Positions 1 to 9,868 are shown, counted from the stretch's first letter. The stretch: DNA of 64,000 nucleotides from Chitinophaga deserti (GCF_003149455.1 NZ_QFFK01000006.1:186001-250000); one strand, 5' to 3'. Numbers and translations are program-made. Notes: generated from the sequence alone by a model not told the origin.

Positions 1-18
1 CATCTTATCAGATTTTGG

Positions 19-972
19 TTAATGAATCGCGTATGTTCCTTCAGCCAGCGTGAGCCGGCCATCTGTTAGTTTGCATAGTATTTTTAGGGCCTCATCCACA
101 CCAATATCCCGGCGGAAGGAGGTAGATACTCTTTCTTCTCCCAATTCAGTCCGTACAATCCGGATACGCACATCGTACGTACGTTCGAGGTCGCTGATAA
201 TATCGGCCAGCTTCTCCCCGTCATATGCCATCTTCCCTTCTTTCCATGGCGCAGCTTCCGAGGCTATGATAGGCCTGGGTGCATCGCTGCTGCCTTCCGG
301 CCTTACTTTCACCAGCTGTCCGCCGGTAAGGGTAGCGGTTTTCTCTTTACCATATTGTACCCGCACTTTCCCGCTGCTGACTGCCACAGTCACATCCTGC
401 TGGCCGGGGTATGCGCGGATGTTGAATGCGGTGCCCAGCACGGTGGTAGAAATGTTGCCGGTGTGGATAATGAAGGGTTGTTCTTCATTCTGTTTCACAT
501 CGAAGTAGGCTTCGCCGGAGAGGTAGACGGTCCGGGCCTTTTGCCCGAAGTCTTCCTGATATCGCAGGCTGCTGGCGGTATTGAGCCACACCTGTGTTCC
601 GTCTGGCAGTGTCAGCTGTCTCACTTCCCTGCGTGCGGTTTGCTGCCCGGTCATAGCGGCAGGAGCCTGTTCCGCTACAGAAGGGTACAGCAGCCAGGCG
701 GCTGTGGTAACAAGGGTAACCACGGCTGCTGCTATGGCTACTTTTACCAGCTTCAGCTGCCGGCCTGCAGGATGTACGAGCTGCCCGCGGCGGTTGACGT
801 ATGTTTCCGCGTGCGGTAGTTCTTCTTCACTGTTCCAGGCCTGCCGGATCATGTTCCGGATAGCCTCGTCATGATCGGCTTGCCGCAGGAGGGCAAAAAA
901 CTCCTCGTACTCCTGGCGGGTGCAGGTATTGTCGCGATAGCGCCTGAACAGGTATTGTATCCGTTCTTCCAT
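19..972 (-). CDS. FecR family anti-sigma factor
   Basis: An inner-membrane anti-sigma factor of 317 residues. The cytoplasmic N-terminal part runs to about residue 75, a single membrane segment lies at about 76-96, the periplasmic FecR domain follows from about 115 (the LPDGTQVWLN and GEAYFDV stretches are typical), and a C-terminal DUF4974-like domain ends the protein. In this family the cytoplasmic part binds the cognate ECF sigma factor and the C-terminal domain senses the STN domain of a TonB-dependent transporter. The ECF sigma gene lies immediately upstream, 51 bases away on the same strand. Fifteen bases beyond the stop codon, bases 3-1 form an ATG in the same direction, so the next gene (by family habit a SusC-like transporter) probably starts exactly at the window edge; that part is inference. 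Confidence 0.93.
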   Translation of the reverse strand: MEERIQYLFRRYRDNTCTRQEYEEFFALLRQADHDEAIRNMIRQAWNSEEELPHAETYVNRRGQLVHPAGRQLKLVKVAIAAAVVTLVTTAAWLLYPSVAEQAPAAMTGQQTARREVRQLTLPDGTQVWLNTASSLRYQEDFGQKARTVYLSGEAYFDVKQNEEQPFIIHTGNISTTVLGTAFNIRAYPGQQDVTVAVSSGKVRVQYGKEKTATLTGGQLVKVRPEGSSDAPRPIIASEAAPWKEGKMAYDGEKLADIISDLERTYDVRIRIVRTELGEERVSTSFRRDIGVDEALKILCKLTDGRLTLAEGTYAIH

Positions 973-1023
973 GCGTAGAATTGGTGTATATACATGTGTA
1001 GACGAAGCAGCAGCGAAATGTTC

Positions 1024-1623
1024 CTATTGGCGGAAGAAAAAAAGTGAAAAAAAGAGGGGGAGGGGGCCGGAGGTTTTGACGATAAAGGTGCGGATGGCCT
1101 GAAGGGCGGAGGATAGCTGGTTTTTAACGGTATGGCGGCTTATTTTCAGCTCATCGGCTATTTCGAGGTAGCTCATGCCCTCTTCGCGGTTAAGGCGGTA
1201 AATGAGGCGGCGTTGGGCCGGCAGGCGGTCGATGGCTTTGGCTACCAGGGTATGGTATTCACGGGCTTCGGTAATAGCGGCAGGGGTGGGTGCGCCCTGA
1301 TCGAGGGCGTTCCAGATGTATTCGCGCATCCGCTCATCGGCAGCGGCCTTACGGAGAAAGTCCATCAGTTTATTCTCCATCACCCGGTACAGCCAGGCAT
1401 CCATATTCCGGATGTCGGACATTTGCTCACGGTGTTCCCATAATTTAAGAAATGTTTCCTGCACAAGGTCCTGTGCATATCCCGCAGATTTGGTCATCTT
1501 CAGGGCTAACGCATACAACCTTGCTTCCTGGTCACGGAATACCTCCAGGAAGCGGTGTTCCTGCAGTGATGAGGGGGCGGTATGAACAGATTCACGGCGC
1601 ATGCGGGACGGGAATAGTTCCAA
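1024..1623 (-). CDS. RNA polymerase ECF sigma-70 factor
   Basis: An extracytoplasmic-function sigma factor, 199 residues. Region 2 spans about residues 25-95 (YALALKMTKSAGYAQDLVQE followed by FLKLWEHR), and region 4 with its helix-turn-helix spans about 130-185 (MSYLEIADELKISRHTVKNQ). The first 20 or so residues precede the conserved part, so the true start could be an internal codon. The C-terminus ends in an unusual Phe-rich tail. It is the first gene of a sigma/FecR pair and should direct RNA polymerase to the transporter operon that begins off the left edge. The target is inferred from family organisation, not seen. Confidence 0.92.
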   Translation of the reverse strand: MELFPSRMRRESVHTAPSSLQEHRFLEVFRDQEARLYALALKMTKSAGYAQDLVQETFLKLWEHREQMSDIRNMDAWLYRVMENKLMDFLRKAAADERMREYIWNALDQGAPTPAAITEAREYHTLVAKAIDRLPAQRRLIYRLNREEGMSYLEIADELKISRHTVKNQLSSALQAIRTFIVKTSGPLPLFFSLFFFRQ

Positions 1624-1678
1624 CGAATTGCGTTAGATGATGGTCTTTCTAAATGTACTATTTTTTCCCGGAAACAAA

Positions 1679-1711
1679 AATGCCCGTCCGGGTAGTAACG
1701 GGACGGGCATG
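1679..1711 (-). terminator. Rho-independent terminator after the 1.7 kb FKBP gene
   Basis: A ten-base-pair inverted repeat (1680-1689 with 1701-1710, arms ATGCCCGTCC/GGACGGGCAT) is followed, on the minus strand, by a run of T. It lies 28 bases past the stop of the FKBP-type lipoprotein gene. Confidence 0.8.
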
Positions 1712-1738
1712 TTATACTGAAGCCGTTTCCGGCAGATA

Positions 1739-2239
1739 TTAATAATAGTAATTGTTGAGTTTTACCTCAAATTTCAGCACGCTGTTAGGAGGAATGGTGC
1801 CGCGGTTAGCGTTACGGTAACCCAGTACGGAGGGGATGAGGTATTGCACGATGCCTTTCTTGGTAGTTTTCATGGGTCCTACCTTAAAGCCGGGGATAAG
1901 CCCGCCATCACCGAGGCGGATATCGCCAAATGTAGTGTTGTCGGTAGAATCGAAGCGGGTACCATTCAGGAGCCAGCCTTTGTAGGAGATATTGAACCGG
2001 TCGGTGAGCTTAATGGTATCTCCGGCTTCACCGTGCTGCAGTACTTTCCAGTAAACGCCGGTAGTATCGCGCTGCATACCGGTAATATTGTTGGCTGCGA
2101 TATAATCCTTGATGGTTTGTTCATCAATGGCGGCCTGTTTTACCGCATCATAAGGAACTTCATCGTCTTTGTCTTTCTTGCAGGCTACGGCCAGGGTGAT
2201 GCCCAGAAGGGCGAGCAGGCCCAGGTAATGTTTCTTCAT
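1739..2239 (-). CDS. FKBP-type peptidyl-prolyl isomerase, lipoprotein
   Basis: A 166-residue predicted lipoprotein with a signal peptide ending in a lipobox (LAVAC, Cys at about 20). The C-terminal half is an FKBP domain: VTDRF-like start of the fold, GTRFDST, FKVGPMKTTKKG and the terminal IPPNSVLKFEVKL are family hallmarks. Family members catalyse cis-trans isomerisation of proline peptide bonds; this one would act on proteins outside the inner membrane. A second, related lipoprotein gene lies 12 bases upstream on the same strand, so the two are probably co-transcribed paralogues. Both copies are diverged from canonical FKBPs in the ligand loop, so catalytic activity is not certain. Confidence 0.88.
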   Translation of the reverse strand: MKKHYLGLLALLGITLAVACKKDKDDEVPYDAVKQAAIDEQTIKDYIAANNITGMQRDTTGVYWKVLQHGEAGDTIKLTDRFNISYKGWLLNGTRFDSTDNTTFGDIRLGDGGLIPGFKVGPMKTTKKGIVQYLIPSVLGYRNANRGTIPPNSVLKFEVKLNNYYY

Positions 2240-2251
2240 GCGTTTAAGTGG

Positions 2252-2779
2252 TTATTTTCTGATATCGATTAAAGTAATGTCACAAAAGAGGATGGCGTTA
2301 GGGGGGATTTTACCGGGGATGCCGACGTTGCCGAATGCAAGCCTGCTGGGGATGAACAATTGGATGCGGCCTCCTTTGGAAATCATGGGAAGCCCGTATT
2401 GCCAGCCCGGAATATGATCTTTCAGTTTCCGGTTGTCGAAAGAAGTAGGGAGGGGGGAAGATTCAATGATCTGGTCATTACCAAGTAAACGCCGGGTAAA
2501 GGTGACTACCGGTATTTCTTCCAGACTGATGGTATCGGTATGATATCCTTCATTTAAAACCTTATATACCAGGCCACTGGGATGAAGGGTTATTCCGGAA
2601 TCCTGTTTAGTGTCCTGCAGGTATTTGATGATGGCATCAGATTGCCGGATTACGCCTTCGAGGATAGCGTTGGGGTTTTCCTCGGATTTGGCACAACCTG
2701 TAAGCATACCGGCCGGCAGTGCCAGGAGGCACAGGGCAATAAGTATACGTTGCAGGCGGATTCCAATTTTCAACATCAT
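2252..2779 (-). CDS. FKBP-type peptidyl-prolyl isomerase, lipoprotein (second copy)
   Basis: A 175-residue predicted lipoprotein: hydrophobic signal peptide with lipobox MLTGC (Cys at about 29). The C-terminal FKBP domain shows GWQYGLPMISKGGRIQLFIP, then LAFGNVGIPGKIPPNAILF and CDITLIDI, the usual end of the fold. Two adjacent ATG codons (2779 and 2776) are possible starts. It precedes the other FKBP lipoprotein gene by only 12 bases and follows the groEL terminator, so the pair forms its own transcript. Likely a folding helper for exported proteins; substrate unknown. Confidence 0.86.
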   Translation of the reverse strand: MMLKIGIRLQRILIALCLLALPAGMLTGCAKSEENPNAILEGVIRQSDAIIKYLQDTKQDSGITLHPSGLVYKVLNEGYHTDTISLEEIPVVTFTRRLLGNDQIIESSPLPTSFDNRKLKDHIPGWQYGLPMISKGGRIQLFIPSRLAFGNVGIPGKIPPNAILFCDITLIDIRK

Positions 2780-2832
2780 CTTGGTGCAGAATTTAACCTT
2801 AAACGGCGGGAAGCGCCGGAAAGTTACAAATT

Positions 2833-2867
2833 AAAAAAATCCCGTCCAGGCAAAGCCGGGACGGGAA
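2833..2867 (-). terminator. Rho-independent terminator after groEL
   Basis: An eight-base-pair GC-rich inverted repeat (2840-2847 with 2859-2866, arms TCCCGTCC/GGACGGGA) runs on the minus strand into a T run at 2839-2833. It lies 25 bases past the groEL stop. Confidence 0.8.
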
Positions 2868-2891
2868 AGGAATATTTCCGGAACGGGAGGA

Positions 2892-4559
<1,668 letters not shown>

Positions 4560-4577
4560 TTAATGTTCTGGGCAGGA

Positions 4578-4862
4578 TTAGATAACAGCCAGGATGTCGG
4601 ATTCGCGCATGATCAAGTAATCTTCTCCTTCGAGGCTGATTTCAGTACCGGAGTACTTGCCGTACAATACTGTATCGCCTACTTTCACGCTCACGGGTTC
4701 ATCTTTTTTACCAGGACCGGCTGCTACTACCGTTCCACGCTGCGGTTTTTCTTTAGCGGTATCGGGGATGATGATGCCGCCTGCGGTTTTTTCTTCAGCT
4801 GCTGCGGGTTTTACGATCACCCTGTCTGCCAGAGGTTTGATACTCAATTTGCTTTTAGCCAT
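4578..4862 (-). CDS. groS: co-chaperonin GroES (10 kDa)
   Basis: A 94-residue lid protein that caps GroEL. The start of the fold ([12 protein letters not shown]) and the mobile loop with its [16 protein letters not shown] stretch at about 28-43 are unmistakable, and the end [13 protein letters not shown] is typical. It is the first gene of the groES-groEL operon. A consensus TAnnTTTG element lies about 125 bases upstream on the same strand. No CIRCE-type inverted repeat was found upstream, so heat control, if any, must use another route. Confidence 0.98.
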   Translation of the reverse strand: MAKSKLSIKPLADRVIVKPAAAEEKTAGGIIIPDTAKEKPQRGTVVAAGPGKKDEPVSVKVGDTVLYGKYSGTEISLEGEDYLIMRESDILAVI

Positions 4863-4986
4863 TTTGATTCTATTTTTAAAAAGATGAGTTTAGGAATTCA
4901 ATTTCCGGTTTGTTACGTGGAAATCTGACGCGCTATCTCCTGACAGAGATTGTGCCAAACGAGATTCGGGTCAAATTTGCAGGTTC

Positions 4987-4994
4987 CAAAGATA
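4987..4994 (-). promoter_or_regulatory. -7 promoter element for groES-groEL
   Basis: TATCTTTG on the minus strand matches the Bacteroidota -7 consensus TAnnTTTG exactly. It sits about 125 bases upstream of groES with no other minus-strand gene between. No clear -33 element was seen. Confidence 0.55.
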
Positions 4995-5127
4995 GTTAAA
5001 TTGACACGGGTCTGCCAGAAAATGACATTTTTTCATTTTTGGCCTGTCAGGCACCCTGTAATGGCAGTTTCCGGGCCACCCTCCGGAGCCCCCGGGAAGT
5101 ATTTTTTAAAAAGTCCCTGTAAAACAG

Positions 5128-5135
5128 TAGATTTG
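5128..5135 (+). promoter_or_regulatory. -7 promoter element for nusB
   Basis: TAGATTTG matches the Bacteroidota TAnnTTTG consensus and lies 25 bases before the nusB start codon, giving a very short leader. The 300 bases between groES and nusB hold the two divergent promoters and nothing else recognisable. Confidence 0.6.
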
Positions 5136-5159
5136 CCGCCATTTTCCTAAGCATACAAG

Positions 5160-6089
5160 ATGATCAGTAGAAGAAATATCCGGGTAAAAGTAATGCAAAC
5201 TCTGTATGCCATGGACACCATGGAGCAGGAAACGGTGAAACCGGGCACTGCAATGGGTTTGCTGAATGAGAAACTGGACCAGACGTGTCAGATTTTCACC
5301 TACCTCCTGTACTCGATGGCCCGTGTGGCTCAGTATGCGGAGACGGATTCCCAGCAACGGGCATCCAAACACCTGCCCAGCGCGGAAGACCTTGTCGTGA
5401 ACACTAAGGTGGCAGGGAACGACTTTGTTTTTCAGGTCCTGAACGACAAAGGGTTCCTCGTAAACCTCGACAACTGGAAGCTTCGCCGCCTCGAAGACCC
5501 CGAAATCACCCGGAAGCTCTATAACCAGCTCGCTGAGTCAGAAACGTATAAAACATACATTTCTGTCCCCTCCCGCGAGAAAGCTTCCGAAAAACAAATC
5601 ATCGAATTCATTTTCACAGAGATACTGGAAAAGAACGAACTCTTCCGCCAGCATATGGATGATACCTTCATCCATTGGGGCGATGATGAAGACATGATGG
5701 GCATCCTGGTGGGTAACTACCTCTCCAAGCCCCAGCTCTTCAATTTCCTCCAGCTCATCTCCCGCGAAAAGCTGGAATATGCCCGCGACCTCCTCAGCAC
5801 CGTACTCAACAAAAAGGAATACTGCCATGAACTCATCCGTCCCAAACTTCAGAACTGGGACCCTGAGCGTATTGCTTCCGTAGATATGCTGCTTATGGAA
5901 ATGGGGGTTTGCGAATTCCTCTATTTCCCGACCATTCCCACCAAAGTAACCATCAACGAGTATATCGACCTTGCCAAAGCCTACTCCACGCCGCAAAGCG
6001 GGCAGTTTGTAAACGGCATTCTCGATAACATCCTGAAAGATCTTGTGCAGGCTAACCTCGTGGAAAAGACCGATCGTAACCGTAAATAA
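5160..6089 (+). CDS. nusB: transcription antitermination factor NusB, long form
   Basis: NusB joins the antitermination complex on nascent rRNA transcripts. The protein is 309 residues, about twice the usual length of 140. The NusB fold is the C-terminal half, about 185-300: ILSTVL-like helix, then IRPKLQNWDPERIASVDMLL, PTKVTINEYIDLAKAYS and GQFVNGILDNILKDL. The first residues (MISRRNIRVKVMQTLYAM) also look like a NusB start, so the extra 150 residues form an insertion between helix 1 and the rest rather than a simple N-terminal addition; this long form is usual in the phylum. The start is set by the promoter 25 bases upstream. The DUF1573, yajC and coaE genes follow in the same direction. 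Confidence 0.95.
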   Translation: MISRRNIRVKVMQTLYAMDTMEQETVKPGTAMGLLNEKLDQTCQIFTYLLYSMARVAQYAETDSQQRASKHLPSAEDLVVNTKVAGNDFVFQVLNDKGFLVNLDNWKLRRLEDPEITRKLYNQLAESETYKTYISVPSREKASEKQIIEFIFTEILEKNELFRQHMDDTFIHWGDDEDMMGILVGNYLSKPQLFNFLQLISREKLEYARDLLSTVLNKKEYCHELIRPKLQNWDPERIASVDMLLMEMGVCEFLYFPTIPTKVTINEYIDLAKAYSTPQSGQFVNGILDNILKDLVQANLVEKTDRNRK

Positions 6090-6099
6090 AACGACGCTT

Positions 6100-6543
6100 A
6101 TGAAAGCCACCCTCATCGCTATTTTCGCCACCGCCCTCGCGCTCGGCGCCTGCAATAGTCAGAACGGCAGCAAAGCACCGTCTGATGCCGGCACCTCCGT
6201 ACAGGACACCTCGAAAAGCGCACCGGAGATCACTTTCGACAAGCAGATGCACGATTTCGGCAAGATAGTGGCCGGGGAAGTAGTCGAGTATTCCTTCAAA
6301 TTCAAAAATACCGGCGGCAGCGATCTCCTGATCAACCGTGCCGAAGCCTCCTGCGGATGCACTATCCCGGAATGGCCCAAAGCACCCATACGCCCGGGCG
6401 ACAGCGCATACATCAAAGTGAAGTTCGACAGTAAAGGCCGCCCGGAAGGCTATACCGAAAAGGAAATTTACATCCAGGCCAACACCAATCCCTCAGGTAT
6501 CAACGGCCCGCGCATCTCCTGTGAGATCGTGGCAAAGAAATAG
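6100..6543 (+). CDS. DUF1573 lipoprotein
   Basis: A 147-residue exported protein. The start at 6100 gives a signal peptide ending in a lipobox (LALGAC, Cys at about 17); an upstream in-frame ATG at 6043 would overlap nusB and spoil the signal. The rest is one DUF1573 domain, an immunoglobulin-like fold with the hallmark FDFGKIVAGEVVEYSFKFKN, SCGCTIPEWPKAPIRPGDS and IKVKFDSKGRPEGYTEK. The two Cys of SCGC are conserved in the family. Function of DUF1573 proteins is unknown. It sits 10 bases after nusB and 36 before yajC, so it is probably in that operon. Confidence 0.9.
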   Translation: MKATLIAIFATALALGACNSQNGSKAPSDAGTSVQDTSKSAPEITFDKQMHDFGKIVAGEVVEYSFKFKNTGGSDLLINRAEASCGCTIPEWPKAPIRPGDSAYIKVKFDSKGRPEGYTEKEIYIQANTNPSGINGPRISCEIVAKK

Positions 6544-6579
6544 TACCTTTAACCGTTCAAATCAAACAAACACATACAG

Positions 6580-6936
6580 ATGTACAACTTCTTAACAAAC
6601 GTATTCCTGATGACACCGGCAGCCGGTGGCGCACAGGGCGGCGGCATGGGCGGCTGGGGCAGCATGATCTTCTTCGGAGGCATGATCCTGGTTATGTGGC
6701 TCTTTATGATCCGTCCGCAAACTAAAAAAGCGAAAGCGCAGAAAACATTCATCGATAACCTGCGCGAAGGCGACAAGGTAGTTTCCATAGCCGGTATCCA
6801 CGGCAAAGTGAAGAAAATCAACGACAACGGCACCCTTCAGGTTGAAGTGAGCCCCGGCACTTTCTTCACCATGGAGCGCTCCGCTATCAGCATGGAATAC
6901 ACTGCTGCCCTGAACAAGGCTGCAGAAGTAAAATAA
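6580..6936 (+). CDS. yajC: preprotein translocase subunit YajC
   Basis: A 118-residue single-span inner-membrane protein that accompanies SecDF in the Sec export machinery. A Gly-rich N-terminus leads into the membrane helix at about 24-42 (MIFFGGMILVMWLFMIRPQ), then the conserved cytoplasmic domain: RPQTKKAKAQ, NLREGDKVVSIAGIHGKV and VEVSPGTFFTMERSAI. Here the gene is about 5 kb from secDF rather than beside it. Confidence 0.95.
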   Translation: MYNFLTNVFLMTPAAGGAQGGGMGGWGSMIFFGGMILVMWLFMIRPQTKKAKAQKTFIDNLREGDKVVSIAGIHGKVKKINDNGTLQVEVSPGTFFTMERSAISMEYTAALNKAAEVK

Positions 6937-6963
6937 TTCCGGAATATCCCGGAAACTTCATGA

Positions 6964-6992
6964 AGAGAAGGCTTTACGCCTTCTCTTTTTTT
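6964..6992 (+). terminator. Rho-independent terminator after yajC
   Basis: Nine-base-pair stem (6964-6972 with 6978-6986, arms AGAGAAGGC/GCCTTCTCT), five-base loop, then a T run. The downstream gene coaE starts only 15 bases later, so a coaE promoter (an imperfect TTATTTTG lies at 6994-7001) must overlap the terminator tail. Confidence 0.85.
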
Positions 6993-7006
6993 ATTATTTT
7001 GCCCTT

Positions 7007-7594
7007 ATGCGTATTATCGGAATCACCGGCGGCATCGGCTCCGGAAAAACCACTGTAGCAAAAATATTTGCCGTTCTCGGCATCCCGGTCTATTATGCCG
7101 ATGAAGCAGCGAAAGATATCATGGTGCGCGACACGCTCCTTGCTTCCCAGATACGCCGGCATTTCGGAGACGCCGCCTACTTTCCCGACGGTTCCCTCAA
7201 CCGCAAACACATCGCCGATATTGTATTCGCCGATAAGGAAGAACTGGCCATCCTCAATTCCCTCGTTCACCCCGCCACCATCCGCGATTCTGCAGCCTGG
7301 GCCCAACAACAAAACGCTCCTTATGTCATCAAAGAGGCCGCATTGATGTTTGAGACCGAATCGTTTCACCACGTGGATAAGGTAATCACCGTATACGCCC
7401 CTGAAGCCCTCCGCATCAAACGCGTTATGCAGCGCGATAATACCGACCGCAACGCGGTGATAGCCCGTATGCATAAACAGCTCGATGAACAGATCAAACG
7501 CAAGCTGGCAGACTATGTAGTGTTCAACGACGAGCAGCAGCTGGTCATCCCCCAGGTACTCGCCCTTCACGAAACTTTTTTAACCTTTTCTTAG
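7007..7594 (+). CDS. coaE: dephospho-CoA kinase
   Basis: Catalyses the last step of coenzyme A synthesis, ATP-dependent phosphorylation of the 3' hydroxyl of dephospho-CoA, in the cytoplasm. 195 residues, the normal size. The P-loop GGIGSGKTT is at 8-16; PVYYADEAAKDIM, HPATIRDSAAWA, YVIKEAALMFE and RIKRVMQRDNTDRNAVIARM follow in the family order. The preceding step enzyme, coaD, is encoded 37 kb away in another operon of this window. Confidence 0.96.
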   Translation: MRIIGITGGIGSGKTTVAKIFAVLGIPVYYADEAAKDIMVRDTLLASQIRRHFGDAAYFPDGSLNRKHIADIVFADKEELAILNSLVHPATIRDSAAWAQQQNAPYVIKEAALMFETESFHHVDKVITVYAPEALRIKRVMQRDNTDRNAVIARMHKQLDEQIKRKLADYVVFNDEQQLVIPQVLALHETFLTFS

Positions 7595-7618
7595 CATCGC
7601 ATCGGTTACATTCGGTAC

Positions 7619-8260
7619 ATGGATCCCCGCCTGATCACCCTCTGCGGCGCTACTATGTGCTGCACGGCTTTATCCGCACAAGACACTGCCCGGAAGCCCG
7701 CATTCCCTTATGCAGGCTACGTTCGCCCGCAATTGCTGGTGACGGACACCATGCCATCCCGGAACCCCGATTCCATGCGTGTCATCACCCTCAAAACCTT
7801 TCAGAAAAGAGGACGTAATTACCTGCAGGACTCACTTGAAATGGAACGCCTGCTCCGTGGTGCTAAAAAGCCCTCGTTCAGTACGGTCTTCAATTTCGAT
7901 AAAGATAAAATGGGTAATGAAGTGAAAGGGGCGGATGGCAGAACCCACCACCTCCCGGGTGCTTCTGTGAACATAGGCGCCCTGGCTTCCCTGCTCTCGT
8001 TCGGAAAAAACAACCGAAACGATGCTTTCCGGAGAAGGGTAGAAGCCGTGCAACAAGAGCATTTCTTCCAGCGGTATTACACCCCCGAAGCCGTGGCCCG
8101 CTTCATTCCCCTGCGGGGCGACAGTCTCTACGACTTCGTGGAAAAGAGCCGCCCGCCGGCAGACCTCCTGGCCAATGCCACGGCCTATGACCTCGGGGTA
8201 TATATAAAGCGTCAATACAAAAATTACCTGGATACACTCAAAAAGGACACGATACATTAG
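7619..8260 (+). CDS. conserved hypothetical secreted protein
   Basis: I do not recognise a named family. The product is 213 residues with a short N-terminal hydrophobic stretch ending in LSAQD that looks like a type I signal peptide, so it is probably periplasmic. The body is charged and mixed (KRGRNYLQDSLEMERLLRG, SFSTVFNFDKDKMGNEVKG) and the C-terminus is helical and Tyr/Lys-rich (LGVYIKRQYKNYLDTLKK). It starts 24 bases after coaE and ends in front of a gene-free stretch with an 11-base array and a shared terminator. Members of this type appear as lineage-specific unknowns in Chitinophagaceae; that is an impression, not a search. Confidence 0.75.
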   Translation: MDPRLITLCGATMCCTALSAQDTARKPAFPYAGYVRPQLLVTDTMPSRNPDSMRVITLKTFQKRGRNYLQDSLEMERLLRGAKKPSFSTVFNFDKDKMGNEVKGADGRTHHLPGASVNIGALASLLSFGKNNRNDAFRRRVEAVQQEHFFQRYYTPEAVARFIPLRGDSLYDFVEKSRPPADLLANATAYDLGVYIKRQYKNYLDTLKKDTIH

Positions 8261-8353
8261 GCCCATATGTAAACGTTCTCCATTCAGTTAAAATTCTATC
8301 AGGATAGTCTTGTTATGTGTGTTTTTAGTTATGTCATAACTCAATCATTCTGA

Positions 8354-8450
8354 AATGATTGTTCATCCATCCTTCATCCATCCTATATCCAAACTATATC
8401 AAAAGCTGGCCTTCGATGAAGGATGGATGAAGGATGGTTGAAGGATAAAA
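8354..8450. repeat. 11-base-spaced inverted array A (word GAAGGATGGAT)
   Basis: Right arm: three 11-mers in a row at 8418, 8429 and 8440, all beginning GAAGGAT. Left arm: the reverse-complement word ATCCATCCTTC at 8365, then related 11-mers at 8376 and 8387, with a weaker one at 8354. 8367-8384 and 8420-8437 form a perfect 18-base-pair inverted repeat around a 35-base centre. The array lies between two converging genes. Since 11 is not a multiple of three, a coding explanation is excluded. Confidence 0.85.
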
Positions 8451-8500
8451 GGTGCGAATCCGATGCAATATTAACTGCGGAGCTTATACTATCCCAAATA

Positions 8501-8542
8501 ATGCAAAAGGCCGTCTCAATTACATGAGACGGCCTTTTGCAT
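8501..8542. terminator. bidirectional terminator between the unknown gene and the aminotransferase
   Basis: A perfect 18-base-pair inverted repeat (8501-8518 with 8525-8542) with a six-base loop ATTACA and A/T-rich arm ends, so it can stop transcripts from both converging genes. Confidence 0.88.
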
Positions 8543-8555
8543 ATTTGAAATAAGC

Positions 8556-9746
8556 TTATTGAAGTTTGGGCAGCCATTCCGCCATGCGCTTCATCCCTTC
8601 CTTAATACGGTCGAGACCGGTAGCGTAGGAGATACGGATACATTGCGGTTGTTCGAACGCTGCGCCGGAAACCACGGATACATTGGCTTTGTGCAGGAGG
8701 AACATACAGAGGTCGTCTGCATTTTCAATGCGCTGGCCCTCATATTGTTTACCGAAGAAGCTGCTCACGTTAGGGAACATATAAAAAGCGCCGTCCGGCA
8801 GGTTTACATGCAGCCCGGGGATGTTTTGCAGTGCTTCGAAGATGAAAGCGCGGCGTTCACCGAAGGCTTTCACCATATCCTTTGCCGTGTCCAGCGGGCC
8901 GCGGAGGGCTGTAATGGCGCAACGCTGGGTAATGGAACAGGTAGCGGAGGTAAACTGGCTTTGCACCATATCGGCAGCTTTCGCAATTTCGAGCGGTGCG
9001 GCGAGGTAACCAAGGCGCCAGCCTGTCATCGCAAAGCCTTTACTAAGACCGTTGATGATGATAGTACGGTCTTTCAGCGTACCGAAAGTAGCGATGCTGG
9101 TGTGGGGCGCCACGTAGTTGATGTATTCGTAGATCTCATCGGAAATGATGAAGATATTGGGATGCTTTTCGAACACTTCGGCCAGCCCCTTCAGTTCGTC
9201 GTGCGAGTACACGGAACCGGTAGGGTTGCAGGGGGAAGAGAACATGAACAGCTTCGTTTGCGGGGTGATGGCGGCTTCCAGCTGCTGAGGGGTGATCTTG
9301 TAGTTATTCTCGATGCCGCAGGGCACAAATTTCACTACGCCCTGGCAGAGTTTCACCAGTTCGGAGTAGGTGACCCAGTAGGGGGTGGGTATAATCACTT
9401 CGTCGCCGGGATTCACGATAGAGAGCACGGCGTTGGCGATGGATTGTTTGGCGCCGGTAGATACAACGATTTGTTCGGGAGTGTATTCCAGTGAATTATC
9501 GCGCTGTAGTTTATGCGCCACGGCCTGTTTCAGGTCGAGGTATCCGGCTACGGGGGTATAATGCGTATACCCTTCGTCGATGGCTTTTTTAGCGGCCTCA
9601 CGGATGTGTTCCGGGGTATCGAAATCGGGCTCTCCGATACTGAGGTCCACAATGTCAATGCCCTGGGCTTTCAGTTCCCGGCTCAGTTTGGCCATTCTGA
9701 TGGTTTGCGGAACAGAGATCCGCGTTAATCTTTCTGCTAGTTGCAT
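8556..9746 (-). CDS. pyridoxal-phosphate aminotransferase class I (aspartate aminotransferase-like)
   Basis: A cytoplasmic PLP enzyme that moves an amino group between an amino acid and a 2-oxo acid; aspartate is the likely substrate of this subgroup. 396 residues from the ATG at 9746, which fits the family; an upstream ATG at 9818 would add a hydrophobic non-family stretch. Seen: NPTG with Asn at about 174, ISDEIYEYINY with Asp 203, the PLP lysine K236 in SKGFAMTGWR and the substrate arginine near R244, and RISYATG near the end. It is monocistronic, with a bidirectional terminator after it. Confidence 0.93.
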   Translation of the reverse strand: MQLAERLTRISVPQTIRMAKLSRELKAQGIDIVDLSIGEPDFDTPEHIREAAKKAIDEGYTHYTPVAGYLDLKQAVAHKLQRDNSLEYTPEQIVVSTGAKQSIANAVLSIVNPGDEVIIPTPYWVTYSELVKLCQGVVKFVPCGIENNYKITPQQLEAAITPQTKLFMFSSPCNPTGSVYSHDELKGLAEVFEKHPNIFIISDEIYEYINYVAPHTSIATFGTLKDRTIIINGLSKGFAMTGWRLGYLAAPLEIAKAADMVQSQFTSATCSITQRCAITALRGPLDTAKDMVKAFGERRAFIFEALQNIPGLHVNLPDGAFYMFPNVSSFFGKQYEGQRIENADDLCMFLLHKANVSVVSGAAFEQPQCIRISYATGLDRIKEGMKRMAEWLPKLQ

Positions 9747-9806
9747 GGGTACTATTTTTTGGGTTGACCGCGGCAAACCTACAGCAAAAAAATGAGAGGA
9801 AAAGCA

Positions 9807-9846
9807 TAAAAAAAACATTCCGGAACCAGGGCTCCGGAATGTTTTA
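9807..9846 (-). terminator. Rho-independent terminator after the DUF4397 gene
   Basis: Ten-base-pair stem (9815-9824 with 9833-9842, arms ACATTCCGGA/TCCGGAATGT), followed on the minus strand by a run of eight T. Confidence 0.82.
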
Positions 9847-9868
9847 AAAAAGGTTTGAAATCAATCTG

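Noticed and set aside
4950..5150. 66-codon plus-strand frame upstream of nusB
   Set aside because: It spans both the groES and nusB promoter elements and has no recognisable product.
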